A stretch of DNA of 64,000 nucleotides from Bradyrhizobium hipponense (GCF_008123965.1 NZ_VSTH01000028.1:1-64000), one strand, 5' to 3'; shown: positions 34,787 through 43,747, counted from the stretch's first letter. Program-made: numbers and translations. The notes: generated by a model not told the origin, from the letters alone.

Positions 34787-35542
34787 TCAACTGTTGCGAT
34801 GTTCGAGCCGGGCGGCGAGCGCCTCGGCAAGACCGGTGGTGGGCTTGGCCCCGGGGCGGCGGAACGTGCCCGCCGTCGCCTTGCGCAGGCGCAGCGCCAG
34901 CAGCGCCTCGGCCTGCTTCACGGCGGCGACGACCTGATCGATGACGGGGACGGGGACCCGGTCGGCAACCCGCTCGGCAAGGCCCGAGAGCGGCGCGCCG
35001 GCGAAAATCAGGACGTCGGCCTCATTCTCGACGATCGCGCGCTGCGCGAGCGCGACGAGAAGGTCCTCCTTCTCGGTGCCGACCTCGGAGATCGCCTGGA
35101 ACGGCGTGTCGAGCATGCGGATGCCGGCGCAGCGCTCCCACAGCCCGTGAGCACGGACGCATTCCTCGTACCAGGGCCCTAGCGCCTGCGCGAACGTGAC
35201 AATGGCGAAACGGCGCCCGGCCATGCAGGCCGTCAGCATCGCGGCTTCCGCCATGCCGACCACGGGAATGTCGAATGTTTCGCGCGCAGCGAAGAGGCCG
35301 GGGTCGCCGAAGGCGGCGATGATCGCCGCATCGACCTCGTGATGCTGCTCGGCCAGCATTTCCAGCGCGATCGCCCCGCCGATCTGGGCCTCGGTCCGCG
35401 TCGAGATGTAGGGCACGCCGCGGGACGCGGTGCAGGGGACCAGCACGGTGCCGGGCGAAGCTGCGCGCTGCCCGACGTCCGTCATCAGCCGGGTGACTTC
35501 GGCGCTGGTGTTGGGGTTGAGTAGGAGCAGCTGCATTGTCAC
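34787..35542 (-). CDS. Asp/Glu/hydantoin racemase-family protein without the catalytic cysteines
   Basis: The protein of about 251 residues begins with L-L-L-L-N-P-N-T-S, the hallmark of hydantoin/allantoin racemases, and follows the family through F-G-D-P-G-L, P-V-V-G-M-A-E-A and C-M-A-G-R-R-F-A-I-V-T. In active racemases one cysteine precedes F-x-D-P-G-L and a second lies in L-G-C-A-G-M. Here these positions are Ala77 and Gly182. Racemisation by the usual two-base mechanism is therefore unlikely. It is co-transcribed with a GntR gene (GTGA overlap). It may be a lyase, an isomerase or a sensor. Confidence 0.82.
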   Translation of the reverse strand: MTMQLLLLNPNTSAEVTRLMTDVGQRAASPGTVLVPCTASRGVPYISTRTEAQIGGAIALEMLAEQHHEVDAAIIAAFGDPGLFAARETFDIPVVGMAEAAMLTACMAGRRFAIVTFAQALGPWYEECVRAHGLWERCAGIRMLDTPFQAISEVGTEKEDLLVALAQRAIVENEADVLIFAGAPLSGLAERVADRVPVPVIDQVVAAVKQAEALLALRLRKATAGTFRRPGAKPTTGLAEALAARLEHRNS

Positions 35543-36273
35543 GCTGCCGTTCGCTTGAGGTTCGACGTGGCGAGAACTTCGAGCAGGGCGGTACCGGTAC
35601 GGTGCACATGGGCACCGAGCAGACGTCCGGCCGCCTCGCCGTCGCGTGCTTCGAGTGCTGCCAGAATATCGGCATGCTCGTCGACCGAATTGCTCCAGCG
35701 GCGGTCGGCGCCGAGCGCCAGATAGCGCGCGCGTTCGGCGCGGGAGATCAGCGTCTCATGCGCCTCCCGCAGCGGCGTATTGCGCGCCATGCGGACGATC
35801 ATGCTGTGGATCTCGCCGTTGATGGCGAAATAGTCGTCGAGCTTGCCGCTGCGGTGATGACCTTCCATGCGGGTCTGAAGCGTGCGCAGGCGGGCGAGAT
35901 CGCGGTCGGTAGCGCGCTCCGCGGCGAGTTCGGCGGCAAGCCGCTCGATACCGGCGAGAGCCTCGAACAATTCCGAGATACTGTCGACGGCGATATCGGC
36001 GATACGCGGGCTGCGGTTGGGGCGCAGCTCGATCAGTCCTTCAGCCGCCAGCACCTTCATCGCCTCGCGCAGCGGGGTGCGCGACACACCGAGCGACTTC
36101 GACAGCTTGGTCTCCTGGGTCTGGGATCCCGGCGCCAGTTCGCCTCGGATGATCATCGTTCTCATCCGCGCAGCCGCGCGCTCGTGCAGACCCATCCGCT
36201 TGAGTTTGGGCGGTTTTCGCCCTCTCGGCGCTTCCGATTTCTGCTGCACGCGTGCCTCACCGCTCAAATTCAT
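35539..36273 (-). CDS. GntR family regulator, FCD subfamily (second)
   Basis: The protein of about 244 residues has a winged helix (Q-E-T-K-L-S-K-S-L-G-V-S-R-T-P-L-R-E-A) and an FCD domain with the metal/ligand residues in E-I-H-S-M-I, D-E-H-A-D-I-L and L-G-A-H-V-H. The ATG at 36273 is chosen because sequence upstream of it is basic and not family-like. It lies divergent to the TauT-type/hydantoinase operon, 178 bases apart, and is the probable regulator of that operon and of the racemase-like gene it is coupled to. Confidence 0.9.
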   Translation of the reverse strand: MNLSGEARVQQKSEAPRGRKPPKLKRMGLHERAAARMRTMIIRGELAPGSQTQETKLSKSLGVSRTPLREAMKVLAAEGLIELRPNRSPRIADIAVDSISELFEALAGIERLAAELAAERATDRDLARLRTLQTRMEGHHRSGKLDDYFAINGEIHSMIVRMARNTPLREAHETLISRAERARYLALGADRRWSNSVDEHADILAALEARDGEAAGRLLGAHVHRTGTALLEVLATSNLKRTAA

Positions 36274-36348
36274 CTTACCCGTTTCAGCTCCATTGGCTTG
36301 CCCAAAATACTGACGCATCTGGCTGAAAACAATAGCACAACGCGCAAA

Positions 36349-36366
36349 TTGTATGCAGCATGCAGA
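36349..36366. promoter_or_regulatory. TTGTATGC-type candidate GntR site
   Basis: TTGTATGC followed by a repeated ATGCAG (36353-36358 and 36360-36365) lies between the GntR gene and the divergent binding-protein gene. It resembles the GTATAC-centred sites of FCD regulators but is not a good palindrome. Confidence 0.25.
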
Positions 36367-36451
36367 AACTCGTTGCACCGCCGCAAATGGCGGCTGATGA
36401 TCTCGCGACACGCGCGAGACCCTCGCGCCTTTTCCCGAAACGGAGTAAGCG

Positions 36452-37456
36452 ATGCGGACGATCCTGCGACTGGGCCTCGTGTTGATGGCGGCGATGTTCG
36501 GCGCGAGCCATCTCGGCTCCGCGCAGGCCGCAAAGATCAAGCTCGGTTTCGCCAAATGCGCGCATTGCCTGCCGATGTCGCTGATCCCGGGCATGGCTGG
36601 GAATGTCGAGGTCGAAGCCACCGGCTTCAACTCGGGCAATGACGTCCTCACCGCCCTGGTGTCGAGGAGCATCGACGTCGCGCAGGTCACCTACCTCCAC
36701 TACATCACTGCGCTCGACAAGGGCTTCGACGTCGTCGCCGTGTCCGGCCAGATCAATGGCGGTTCGGAATGTCTCTCGTCCGCGAAGCTGAACCTTCCGC
36801 CTGAGGACTGGGCCGCCTTCAAGGGGACCGTCGCGAAAGCCAAGAGCGACGGCCAGCCGCTGAAGGTCGCGGCCTCCCGCGGCAACGCGCAGGATATCCA
36901 CATGCGCGGCGCGTTCTTGAAGCAGGGCGTCGATCCCAACAAGGACATCCAGTTCATCAACATCCCCAATCCGTCCGACCATCTCGCGGCGTTGCAGCGC
37001 GGCGAGGTCGACATGATCTGCACGGTCGAGCCGTTCGCCTCGCAGGTCCGGCTTGCCGGCGCAGGCAAGCATTTCGTGCTGCCCTACGACCAGGCTGCGG
37101 GGAATCTGACGAACCTGATCGTCACCCGTTCGGACGTCATTGCCAGCCAGCGCCCTGGCGTCCAGGGAATCGTCACTGCCGTGGTCGAGCTCGACAACAA
37201 GCTGATCGCCGACAAGGCGCCGTGGATCGAGGTCATCAACAAGCTCACCGGCCTCGACAAGACGGTGGCGACCGAAGCGCTCAAGAATGCCGCGCCGGAT
37301 CCTGCGATCCATCGTGCCCAGACCCTCGCGATCGCCGCGATGATGCGCGACCTCAAATACATCTCGAAGGACATCTCCGCGGAAGCGGAGAAGAACATGG
37401 ACTATTCGTTCATCGAGCAGGCGACTGGAAAATCCAAGAATGACCTCGGCTATTGA
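36452..37456 (+). CDS. ABC substrate-binding protein (NitT/TauT family) with CxxC
   Basis: The protein of about 334 residues has a signal peptide (R-T-I-L-R-L...A-Q-A-A-K). The mature part runs K-I-K-L-G-F-A-K-C-A-H-C, A-L-V-S-R-S-I-D-V-A-Q-V-T, and G-E-V-D-M-I-C-T-V-E-P-F, the TauA/SsuA layout. A C-x-x-C pair at residues 36 and 39 lies where such proteins contact ligand, which is unusual and could hold a metal or a disulfide. It leads a five-gene operon with permease, ATPase, a decarboxylase/isomerase-fold protein and a hydantoinase, so the ligand may be a hydantoin or similar ring. Confidence 0.85.
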   Translation: MRTILRLGLVLMAAMFGASHLGSAQAAKIKLGFAKCAHCLPMSLIPGMAGNVEVEATGFNSGNDVLTALVSRSIDVAQVTYLHYITALDKGFDVVAVSGQINGGSECLSSAKLNLPPEDWAAFKGTVAKAKSDGQPLKVAASRGNAQDIHMRGAFLKQGVDPNKDIQFINIPNPSDHLAALQRGEVDMICTVEPFASQVRLAGAGKHFVLPYDQAAGNLTNLIVTRSDVIASQRPGVQGIVTAVVELDNKLIADKAPWIEVINKLTGLDKTVATEALKNAAPDPAIHRAQTLAIAAMMRDLKYISKDISAEAEKNMDYSFIEQATGKSKNDLGY

Positions 37457-38291
37457 CGTCTTGCCGGCCAAGCCGGCGTTTCGGCTTGCCCGCGCGCGTC
37501 AGGGGCTCGAACGCGTCGTCGTTCCTGCGCTGCTGATCGCGGCCTGGGAAGCCGTCGCCCGCAGCGGCATGCTGCCGCCGGCGCTGTTGCCGGCGCCAAG
37601 CGCGGTGCTGCATGCGCTCGGCGATTGGGTGTTCGGCTTCGACGAGACCACGCAGACCTATTCGGGACACTGGCTCCGCGACGCGCTCGCCAGCGCCTTG
37701 CGCGTGTTCGGCGGCTTTGCTCTGGCGAGCGTGCTTGGAATCCTCGCCGGGGTTGCCATCGGCTGGTCGCGTCTGTTCGAGAAAACGCTGGAGCCGACTC
37801 TGCAGATGCTGCGTCCGATTCCGCCGGTGTCCTGGATTCCGCTCGCGATCATCTGGTTCGGCATTGCCGACAAGCCTGCGATCTTCCTCGTCTTCCTGGG
37901 CGCCTTCTTTCCCGTGCTGATGAACAGCATTCATGGCGTGAAGACGGTGGACCATAATCTCGTGCGCGCCGGTGCGATGATGGGAGCGAGTGAGCGGCAG
38001 ATGCTCACCGATATCGTGCTGCCGGCGGCGCTGCCCTCGATCTTCGCAGGTCTTCGCATCGCAGTCGGATCGGCCTGGATGCTGACGGTCACTGCCGAGA
38101 TGGTCGCGGTCAAAAGCGGCCTCGGCTATGTGCTGTGGGATTCCTACTATTTCCTGCGCTACGATATCGTGCTCGCGGCGATGATCTCGATCGGGCTGCT
38201 CGGCTATCTCTCCGACCTCGGCCTCAAGGCCATCATGGCTCGCGCACTGCGCTGGCAAACGACGACCACCGTGCAAGGCAGGAATGGCTGA
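37440..38291 (+). CDS. ABC transporter permease (NitT/TauT family)
   Basis: The protein of about 283 residues has six helices and the region M-G-A-S-E-R-Q-M-L-T-D-I-V-L-P-A-A-L-P-S-I that contacts the ATPase. Its start overlaps the binding-protein gene by 17 bases and its stop overlaps the ATPase ATG (TGATG). One permease gene means a homodimeric channel, unlike the two-permease system at 16.6-18.2 kb. Confidence 0.9.
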   Translation: MTSAIDVLPAKPAFRLARARQGLERVVVPALLIAAWEAVARSGMLPPALLPAPSAVLHALGDWVFGFDETTQTYSGHWLRDALASALRVFGGFALASVLGILAGVAIGWSRLFEKTLEPTLQMLRPIPPVSWIPLAIIWFGIADKPAIFLVFLGAFFPVLMNSIHGVKTVDHNLVRAGAMMGASERQMLTDIVLPAALPSIFAGLRIAVGSAWMLTVTAEMVAVKSGLGYVLWDSYYFLRYDIVLAAMISIGLLGYLSDLGLKAIMARALRWQTTTTVQGRNG

Positions 38292-39067
38292 TGGCGGCAA
38301 TCGAGCTTCGCAACATCGTCAAGGTGTTTTCCGACAAGCGGCGCGGCCGCGATCTTTTGACCCTCGACAACATCAACCTCGACATCGAAGCCAATGACTT
38401 CGTCTGCCTGCTCGGCCCGTCCGGTTGCGGCAAGTCGACCCTGCTCAACATCGTCGCCGGCTTCGAGCAGGCGACATCCGGGCGTACGCTAGTCGGTGGA
38501 AGACAGGTGGAGCGGCCGGGCTCGGATCGCGGCGTGGTATTCCAGCAGCCAACCTTGATGCCATGGCTGACGGCGATCGACAACGTCGCCTTCCATCTCA
38601 AGCTCAAGGGCGTGTCGAAGGCCGAGCGGCACCATCGCGCCATGGAATTCATCGATCTCGTTGGCTTGCGCGGCTTCGAGCACCATCATCCCTCCGAGCT
38701 GTCCGGCGGCATGAACCAGCGGGTCGGCATTGCCCGTGCGCTTCTGATGAACCCGAGCGTCATCCTGATGGACGAGCCGTTCGCGGCGCTGGACGCCCAG
38801 ACCAAGCTCGAAATGCAGGAGGAGCTGGTGGCGATTTGGCAGAAGCGCCGCTGCACGATCGTGTTCGTCACCCACAGCGTCGACGAGGCGCTGGTGCTCG
38901 GCAACAAGATCGCGGTGATGACGAAGCGGCCGGGCCGGATCCGCGATGCCGTCAATTTCGACCTGCCGCGCCCGCGCGATATCACCAGTCCCGAATTCAA
39001 TGACGCAAAGCGCCACATCCTGGCTTTGATCCGGGAGGAGTCGACGCGCCTTGCACAGGCGTCGTAG
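38291..39067 (+). CDS. ABC transporter ATP-binding protein (NitT/TauT family)
   Basis: This ATPase of about 258 residues has Walker A G-P-S-G-C-G-K-S-T, signature L-S-G-G-M-N-Q-R-V and Walker B V-I-L-M-D-E-P-F-A-A-L-D. The ATG that overlaps the permease stop is used; the earlier in-frame start lies inside the permease gene. It energises the importer whose binding protein is at 36452. Confidence 0.92.
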   Translation: MAAIELRNIVKVFSDKRRGRDLLTLDNINLDIEANDFVCLLGPSGCGKSTLLNIVAGFEQATSGRTLVGGRQVERPGSDRGVVFQQPTLMPWLTAIDNVAFHLKLKGVSKAERHHRAMEFIDLVGLRGFEHHHPSELSGGMNQRVGIARALLMNPSVILMDEPFAALDAQTKLEMQEELVAIWQKRRCTIVFVTHSVDEALVLGNKIAVMTKRPGRIRDAVNFDLPRPRDITSPEFNDAKRHILALIREESTRLAQAS

Positions 39068-39075
39068 GGTACGCC

Positions 39076-39807
39076 ATGGGCAAGCGTCTGGGCATGATCA
39101 CGCCATCCTCCAATTCAGTGCTGGAGCCCGTCACCAGCGCGATGCTGCGGGACGTGGCTGATATCACCGCACATTTCTCGCGTTTCCGTGTCACCGAGAT
39201 TGCGCTCGATGCGGCGGCGCTGAACCAGTTCGATGCCTCGGTGATGCTGCCAGCGGCGGATCTGCTGGCGGACGCCAAGGTCGATGCCATCGCCTGGAAT
39301 GGGACGTCCGCAAGCTGGCTCGGCATCGCCCGCGACAGGAGTCTTTGTGAGGCGATCACGGCGCGCACAGGCGTGCCTGCGACGACCTCGACGCTCGCTT
39401 GCATCGAAGCCGCCCGCGCGCTCGGCGCCAAACGGGTCGGTGTCGTCTCGCCCTATACGGACGACGTACAGCGGCGTATCGGCGACGTTTGGGCCGAGGA
39501 GGGCATCGCTCTGCATGCGGACCGGCATCTCGGACTGCGCGACAATTTCTCCTTCGGCGAGGTTGCACCTGCGACGATCGCCGGCATGATCCGCGCGGTA
39601 GCGGCGGAGGGCGCCGATGCCGTCGTCATCCTCTGTACCAATCTCGACGGGGCCGCGCTGGCCGCCTCGCTGGAGCGGGAATTGGATATCGCCGTGCTCG
39701 ATTCGGTGGCGGTCACGCTGTGGCGGACCCTCGGCCTCGCTGGCGGCGATATTGCGGCTCTTGCGGAATGGGGCCGGATATTCCAGACAATGCCAGTCGT
39801 CAAGTGA
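39076..39807 (+). CDS. Arylmalonate decarboxylase/maleate isomerase-fold protein
   Basis: The protein of about 243 residues starts G-M-I-T-P-S-S-N-S-V-L-E-P, the signature of the maleate isomerase/arylmalonate decarboxylase branch of the Asp/Glu racemase superfamily. The first catalytic position, normally Cys in isomerases, is Gly76 (W-N-G-T-S-A-S); the second is Cys187 (L-C-T-N-L-D-G-A). This Gly/Cys pattern is that of arylmalonate decarboxylase (Gly74/Cys188 in the characterised enzyme). Decarboxylation of a malonate-type acid or isomerisation by one cysteine is plausible. The gene lies eight bases after the ATPase gene and just before the hydantoinase. Confidence 0.82.
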   Translation: MGKRLGMITPSSNSVLEPVTSAMLRDVADITAHFSRFRVTEIALDAAALNQFDASVMLPAADLLADAKVDAIAWNGTSASWLGIARDRSLCEAITARTGVPATTSTLACIEAARALGAKRVGVVSPYTDDVQRRIGDVWAEEGIALHADRHLGLRDNFSFGEVAPATIAGMIRAVAAEGADAVVILCTNLDGAALAASLERELDIAVLDSVAVTLWRTLGLAGGDIAALAEWGRIFQTMPVVK

Positions 39808-39818
39808 CGGAGACATCA

Positions 39819-41228
39819 GTGACGCAGCTTGATCTTGCTATTCGCGGCGGCACCATCGTGACGGCCAGCGACGAGTTTCGCGCGGATATCGGCATCCGCG
39901 ACGGCCGCATCGTCAGCATTGCCGACAGCATCGAGGGCGCGGCGCGCGAGATCGACGCGACGGGGCTGCTGGCGCTGCCGGGCGGGATCGACAGCCACGT
40001 CCACATCTCGCAAGCCTCAGGCCCCGACGTGGTGATGGCCGACGATTTTGCCTCGGCGACGCGTGCGGCGGCGGCCGGCGGCAACACTATGGTGCTGCCC
40101 TTCGCGCTCCAGGAGAAGGGCACCTCGCTGCGGACCTGCGTCGAGAACTACCGCAAGCTTGCCGAGGGCGAGTGCTATATCGACACGGCGTTCCACCTCA
40201 TCATCTCCGATCCCACCGCGGTCGTGCTCGGGCAAGAGCTGCCGGCCCTCGTCAAGGACGGCTACACCTCGTTCAAGGTATTCATGACCTATGACGACCT
40301 CGTGCTTAGCGACAAGCAGTTGCTCGAGGTCTTCGAAGTCGCGCGTCGCGAGGAGGCGCTGGTCATGGTCCATTGCGAGGGCTACGATGCCATCCGCTTC
40401 CTCACCGCGAAGCTCGAGCGTGAAGGTCACATCGCGCCGTATTATCACGGCCTGTCCCGGCCCCAGGCGGTCGAGCGCGAGGCGACGCATCGTGCCATCA
40501 GCCATGCCGAAGTGATCGGCGTTCCCATCATGATCGTTCACGTCTCCGGACGCGAGGCGATGGAGCAGGTGCGCTGGGCCCAGCAGCGCGGACTGCCGGT
40601 GCATGCGGAGACCTGTCCGCAATACATCACGCTCACGGCCGACGACATGAAGGGCCTGAACATGGACATCAGCGGCGCCAAATACGTCTGCTCGCCGCCG
40701 CCGCGCGATGCCGAAAGCCAGCAGGCGATCTGGGAAGGCATCACCACCGGCGTGTTCCAGACCTTCTCGTCGGACCATTGTCCGTTTCGCTACGACGATC
40801 CCAAGGGCAAGCTGACGCCGAATTCCCGCACCTCGTTTCGCTGGGTGCCGAACGGCATTCCCGGTGTCGAGACGCGGCTGCCGATCCTGTTCTCGGAAGG
40901 CGTCTCGAAGGGACGGATCAGCTTGCAGAAATTCGTCGAGCTGACCGCGACCAACCATGCGCGCATCTACGGCCTCTATCCGCGCAAGGGCTCGATCGGC
41001 GTCGGCTTCGATGCGGATATCGTGCTGTGGGATCCTAAGCTGACCAAGACGATCCGGCAGACCGACCTGCATCACGGCTCGGACTACACGCCCTGGGAAG
41101 GGTTGGAGGTCACCGGCTGGCCCATCACCACGATCGCGCGAGGCCGCGTGGTGTGCGAGCATGGCAAGATCGTCGGCGACAAGGGTGCGGGCGAAGTGCT
41201 GAGCCGCGGCAAGTCGAGCTTGATCTGA
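39819..41228 (+). CDS. hydA: Dihydropyrimidinase / D-hydantoinase
   Basis: This cyclic amidohydrolase of about 469 residues has the binuclear zinc site: His60 and His62 in G-I-D-S-H-V-H, the carbamylated Lys153 in Y-T-S-F-K-V-F-M-T-Y, His185 in M-V-H-C-E, His241 in V-H-V-S-G and Asp319 in S-S-D-H-C-P-F. It opens hydantoins or dihydropyrimidines to N-carbamoyl amino acids. GTG 39819 has GGAG six bases upstream; a GTG at 39804 overlapping the previous stop is the alternative. The product would suit the carbamoylase encoded at 24685. Confidence 0.92.
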   Translation: MTQLDLAIRGGTIVTASDEFRADIGIRDGRIVSIADSIEGAAREIDATGLLALPGGIDSHVHISQASGPDVVMADDFASATRAAAAGGNTMVLPFALQEKGTSLRTCVENYRKLAEGECYIDTAFHLIISDPTAVVLGQELPALVKDGYTSFKVFMTYDDLVLSDKQLLEVFEVARREEALVMVHCEGYDAIRFLTAKLEREGHIAPYYHGLSRPQAVEREATHRAISHAEVIGVPIMIVHVSGREAMEQVRWAQQRGLPVHAETCPQYITLTADDMKGLNMDISGAKYVCSPPPRDAESQQAIWEGITTGVFQTFSSDHCPFRYDDPKGKLTPNSRTSFRWVPNGIPGVETRLPILFSEGVSKGRISLQKFVELTATNHARIYGLYPRKGSIGVGFDADIVLWDPKLTKTIRQTDLHHGSDYTPWEGLEVTGWPITTIARGRVVCEHGKIVGDKGAGEVLSRGKSSLI

Positions 41229-41366
41229 TTGGGCTCGACACGTTGCTGCGGAACTTTGCCTGCCGTCTATTTGCCGGATCGCAGCCGTGGATGGCTAAGC
41301 TGGCTGATTTATCGATGATGCCGCATCTGTCGAACAGCCGTGCAGTTCTAGCCATCGTCCGAGCGA

Positions 41367-42305
41367 TCAGGGCATGCGGGATTTTGCCAGGACGCAGTGG
41401 ATGCCCTTGTTGCCGTCGACCATTTGTGTGACCCGAAGGTCGGCCGCGATCGAGCAAAGCGTATAGGCGTCCTGCGCACCGAGCCCGCTGTGCTCGCGGA
41501 TCAGCGCGATCATGTCGCGCAGCGCCGCCTTGGCCGCATCATCGAGATCTTCATCGAACCCCATGGTGATCCAGTCGGACGCCGTTTCGGCGCGCGGCGA
41601 GGCGAGGCGAAGATCGCGGCGAACATGGAATTCGAAGGTGCCGGTAAGCGCGGCCTCGATCGCGGTCAGGCAGACTTCGCCGTCGCCCTGAAGCGCGTGA
41701 CCGTCGCCCGCGGAGAACAGCGCGCCCGGCACGAACACCGGAAAATAGACCGTGCTGCCCGCACCGAGCTCCTTGTTGTCCATGTTGCCGCCAAAGGCCC
41801 GCGGCTCCTTTGAGGACAGCCGGCCCCATGCCGGCGGCGGTGCGACGCCGAAATTGCCGAAGAACGGGGCGAGCGGCAGCTCCTGTCCCCACGGGAGCTT
41901 GGCCACGTTGCGTGCGCGGTCCAGCGGAATGTGGATGCGGCGGAGCTCGGGAAAATCCTCCGGCAGCGTGCCGAGCATGGGGACCTGGAGATTCCAGCCC
42001 CAATTGCAGCGCAGTTCGATATTCAGCACGCGCACCTCGAGGACATCGCCAGGCTCGGCGCCCTCGATGTGGATCGGTCCGGTGAGCAGATGCGGGCCCG
42101 GACCGCGAAACGTGCTTGCCAGCACGTCGGCATGTCCGGGCACGATGTCAAAGCCGAGCGAGGAATCAGGCAGATCGTCCGGCTCGCCCGACAGCGTTTC
42201 GATGGTGACGCGGTCCCCGGATGCGATCCGGAGTACCGGCTTGAGCCGTCCATCCCACAGTCCCCACTGGACGTTTCCGGGCGTGGATCGAAGCACGAAG
42301 TCCAT
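41367..42305 (-). CDS. Acetamidase/formamidase family protein
   Basis: This protein of about 312 residues has the FmdA/AmdA pattern: S-G-D-R-V-T-I-E-T near residue 30, I-V-P-G-H-A-D-V, P-L-A-P-F-F-G-N-F-G-V-A-P, G-G-N-M-D-N-K-E-L and F-S-A-G-D-G-H-A-L-Q-G-D-G-E-V, which contain the metal and amide-binding residues. It hydrolyses short amides such as formamide to ammonia and the acid. It starts nine bases after the NCS1 permease stop and shares that operon, so it may process the last small amide released from an imported ring. Confidence 0.9.
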   Translation of the reverse strand: MDFVLRSTPGNVQWGLWDGRLKPVLRIASGDRVTIETLSGEPDDLPDSSLGFDIVPGHADVLASTFRGPGPHLLTGPIHIEGAEPGDVLEVRVLNIELRCNWGWNLQVPMLGTLPEDFPELRRIHIPLDRARNVAKLPWGQELPLAPFFGNFGVAPPPAWGRLSSKEPRAFGGNMDNKELGAGSTVYFPVFVPGALFSAGDGHALQGDGEVCLTAIEAALTGTFEFHVRRDLRLASPRAETASDWITMGFDEDLDDAAKAALRDMIALIREHSGLGAQDAYTLCSIAADLRVTQMVDGNKGIHCVLAKSRMP

Positions 42306-42314
42306 GATCCGCCT

Positions 42315-43733
42315 TCACCGTCCAGCGCCGCTCGCAACGATCGAGGACGGCGAGGTGACACGCTTGCTCAGCCCAAGATACACGAGGCCCGAGACCCCGA
42401 TTCCGAACAGCCAGCTCAGATCGGCGCCGCCGAGCAAGTTGATCGAGATCGGTCCCTGCAGCGCGCCGACCAGGCCGTCTTCCACCAGCCAACCGGCGAC
42501 GAGACCGGCAAGGAAGGCGATCATGCCGGCCCAGTTGATGTCGCCATAGGCGCTGGTCTCGGGCGAGCGATAAAGCTCGGCGACGTCGATCTTGCCCTTC
42601 CGCTTGACGAAGAAGTCCGCGAGCACCACGCCGGCCCACGGGCTCATCCACAGCAGCAGGCTGATCATCCAGTTGTCGAACGCCTTGGCGAAAGACGGCG
42701 CGAAGATGAAGTACAGCGTGACCAGATAGCCGGCGATGCCGACGATAACCGTGAGCCAGAACCGCGAGAACTTGAGCCCCGCGCTCAGGGCCGCCAGTGT
42801 CGCCGAGTAGACGTTGAGGATGTTGGTGGCGATCGGGCCATGCAGCACCATCAGCAGGACCAGGATGCTGACCGGACCGCCGAACACCGCGCTGACCATC
42901 TTGGCCGGATCGGTGTCGAGCGTGGTCGAGGCGATGGTGGCGCCGAGAATGCCGAGCCAGACCGTCGGCACGAACATGCCGATATAGCTGTACCAGAACA
43001 CGGATTTCGCAGGCACGTTCTTCGGCACGAAGCGCGAATAGTCGGAAGCCCAGGTGACCCAGGAAATGCCCCAGCCGACACCGATCGCCGTCGTGAGCAG
43101 GGTCAGCATCGCAAGGTGCGCACCGGGCGGCAGCGACGTTGCCAGTCCCCAATTGACGACACCCGGCCGGGTCCACGCCAAAATGCTCATCAGCACCATG
43201 ATGGCGATAGTCGGCGGCACCGTGTATTTCTCGAAGGTGCGGATCGCGTAGAAGCCGTAGACCCCGATCAGGACCTGAGCGGCCATCACCACCGTGATGA
43301 TGACGATCTCGATCAGCCAGGTGTCGGGAACGCCGAACTGGCCGAGGATGCCGATCGAAATCTTCACCGGGAAGTAGGTGTTCACGCCGATCCAGCCCAA
43401 GGTCATCACGAACATCAGGATGCTTGGCAGGTAGGCGCCGCGGACGCCGAACGCGGATCGGCTGAGCACCATCTGGTTGACGCCGGTCTTGTGCCCCATC
43501 ACGGTGAAGGCGGCGAAGATCGCGCAGCCGACGATGTTGCCGAGCACGATGACCGCGATCGTCTCCATCAGGCCGAGCTTGAGGATGATGCCGAGGGCGC
43601 CGAGCGCCCAGTTGACCGGAGCAATATTGGCTCCCGCCCAGATCCACATCTGCTGCGGTCCCGTCGAGTCCCGGTCCGCATCAGGAATTGGCTCGATGCT
43701 GTGAACGTCGGCGCGAAGTTCGGAATCCGTCAT
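42315..43733 (-). CDS. NCS1 family permease (cytosine/purine/hydantoin/allantoin type)
   Basis: The protein of about 472 residues has about twelve helices with the NCS1 marks N-I-A-P-V-N-W-A-L-G, G-H-K-T-G-V-N-Q-M-V-L-S-R-S-A-F-G-V-R-G and D-Y-S-R-F-V-P-K. NCS1 carriers take up nucleobases, hydantoins or allantoin with Na+ or H+. The ATG at 43733 has a G-rich ribosome-binding site (plus-strand CCCCC at 43742-43746). A palindromic operator (43748-43767) and a sigma-54 promoter (43774-43789) lie immediately upstream. Its operon partner is the formamidase. Confidence 0.92.
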   Translation of the reverse strand: MTDSELRADVHSIEPIPDADRDSTGPQQMWIWAGANIAPVNWALGALGIILKLGLMETIAVIVLGNIVGCAIFAAFTVMGHKTGVNQMVLSRSAFGVRGAYLPSILMFVMTLGWIGVNTYFPVKISIGILGQFGVPDTWLIEIVIITVVMAAQVLIGVYGFYAIRTFEKYTVPPTIAIMVLMSILAWTRPGVVNWGLATSLPPGAHLAMLTLLTTAIGVGWGISWVTWASDYSRFVPKNVPAKSVFWYSYIGMFVPTVWLGILGATIASTTLDTDPAKMVSAVFGGPVSILVLLMVLHGPIATNILNVYSATLAALSAGLKFSRFWLTVIVGIAGYLVTLYFIFAPSFAKAFDNWMISLLLWMSPWAGVVLADFFVKRKGKIDVAELYRSPETSAYGDINWAGMIAFLAGLVAGWLVEDGLVGALQGPISINLLGGADLSWLFGIGVSGLVYLGLSKRVTSPSSIVASGAGR

Positions 43734-43747
43734 GACATCATCCCCCA

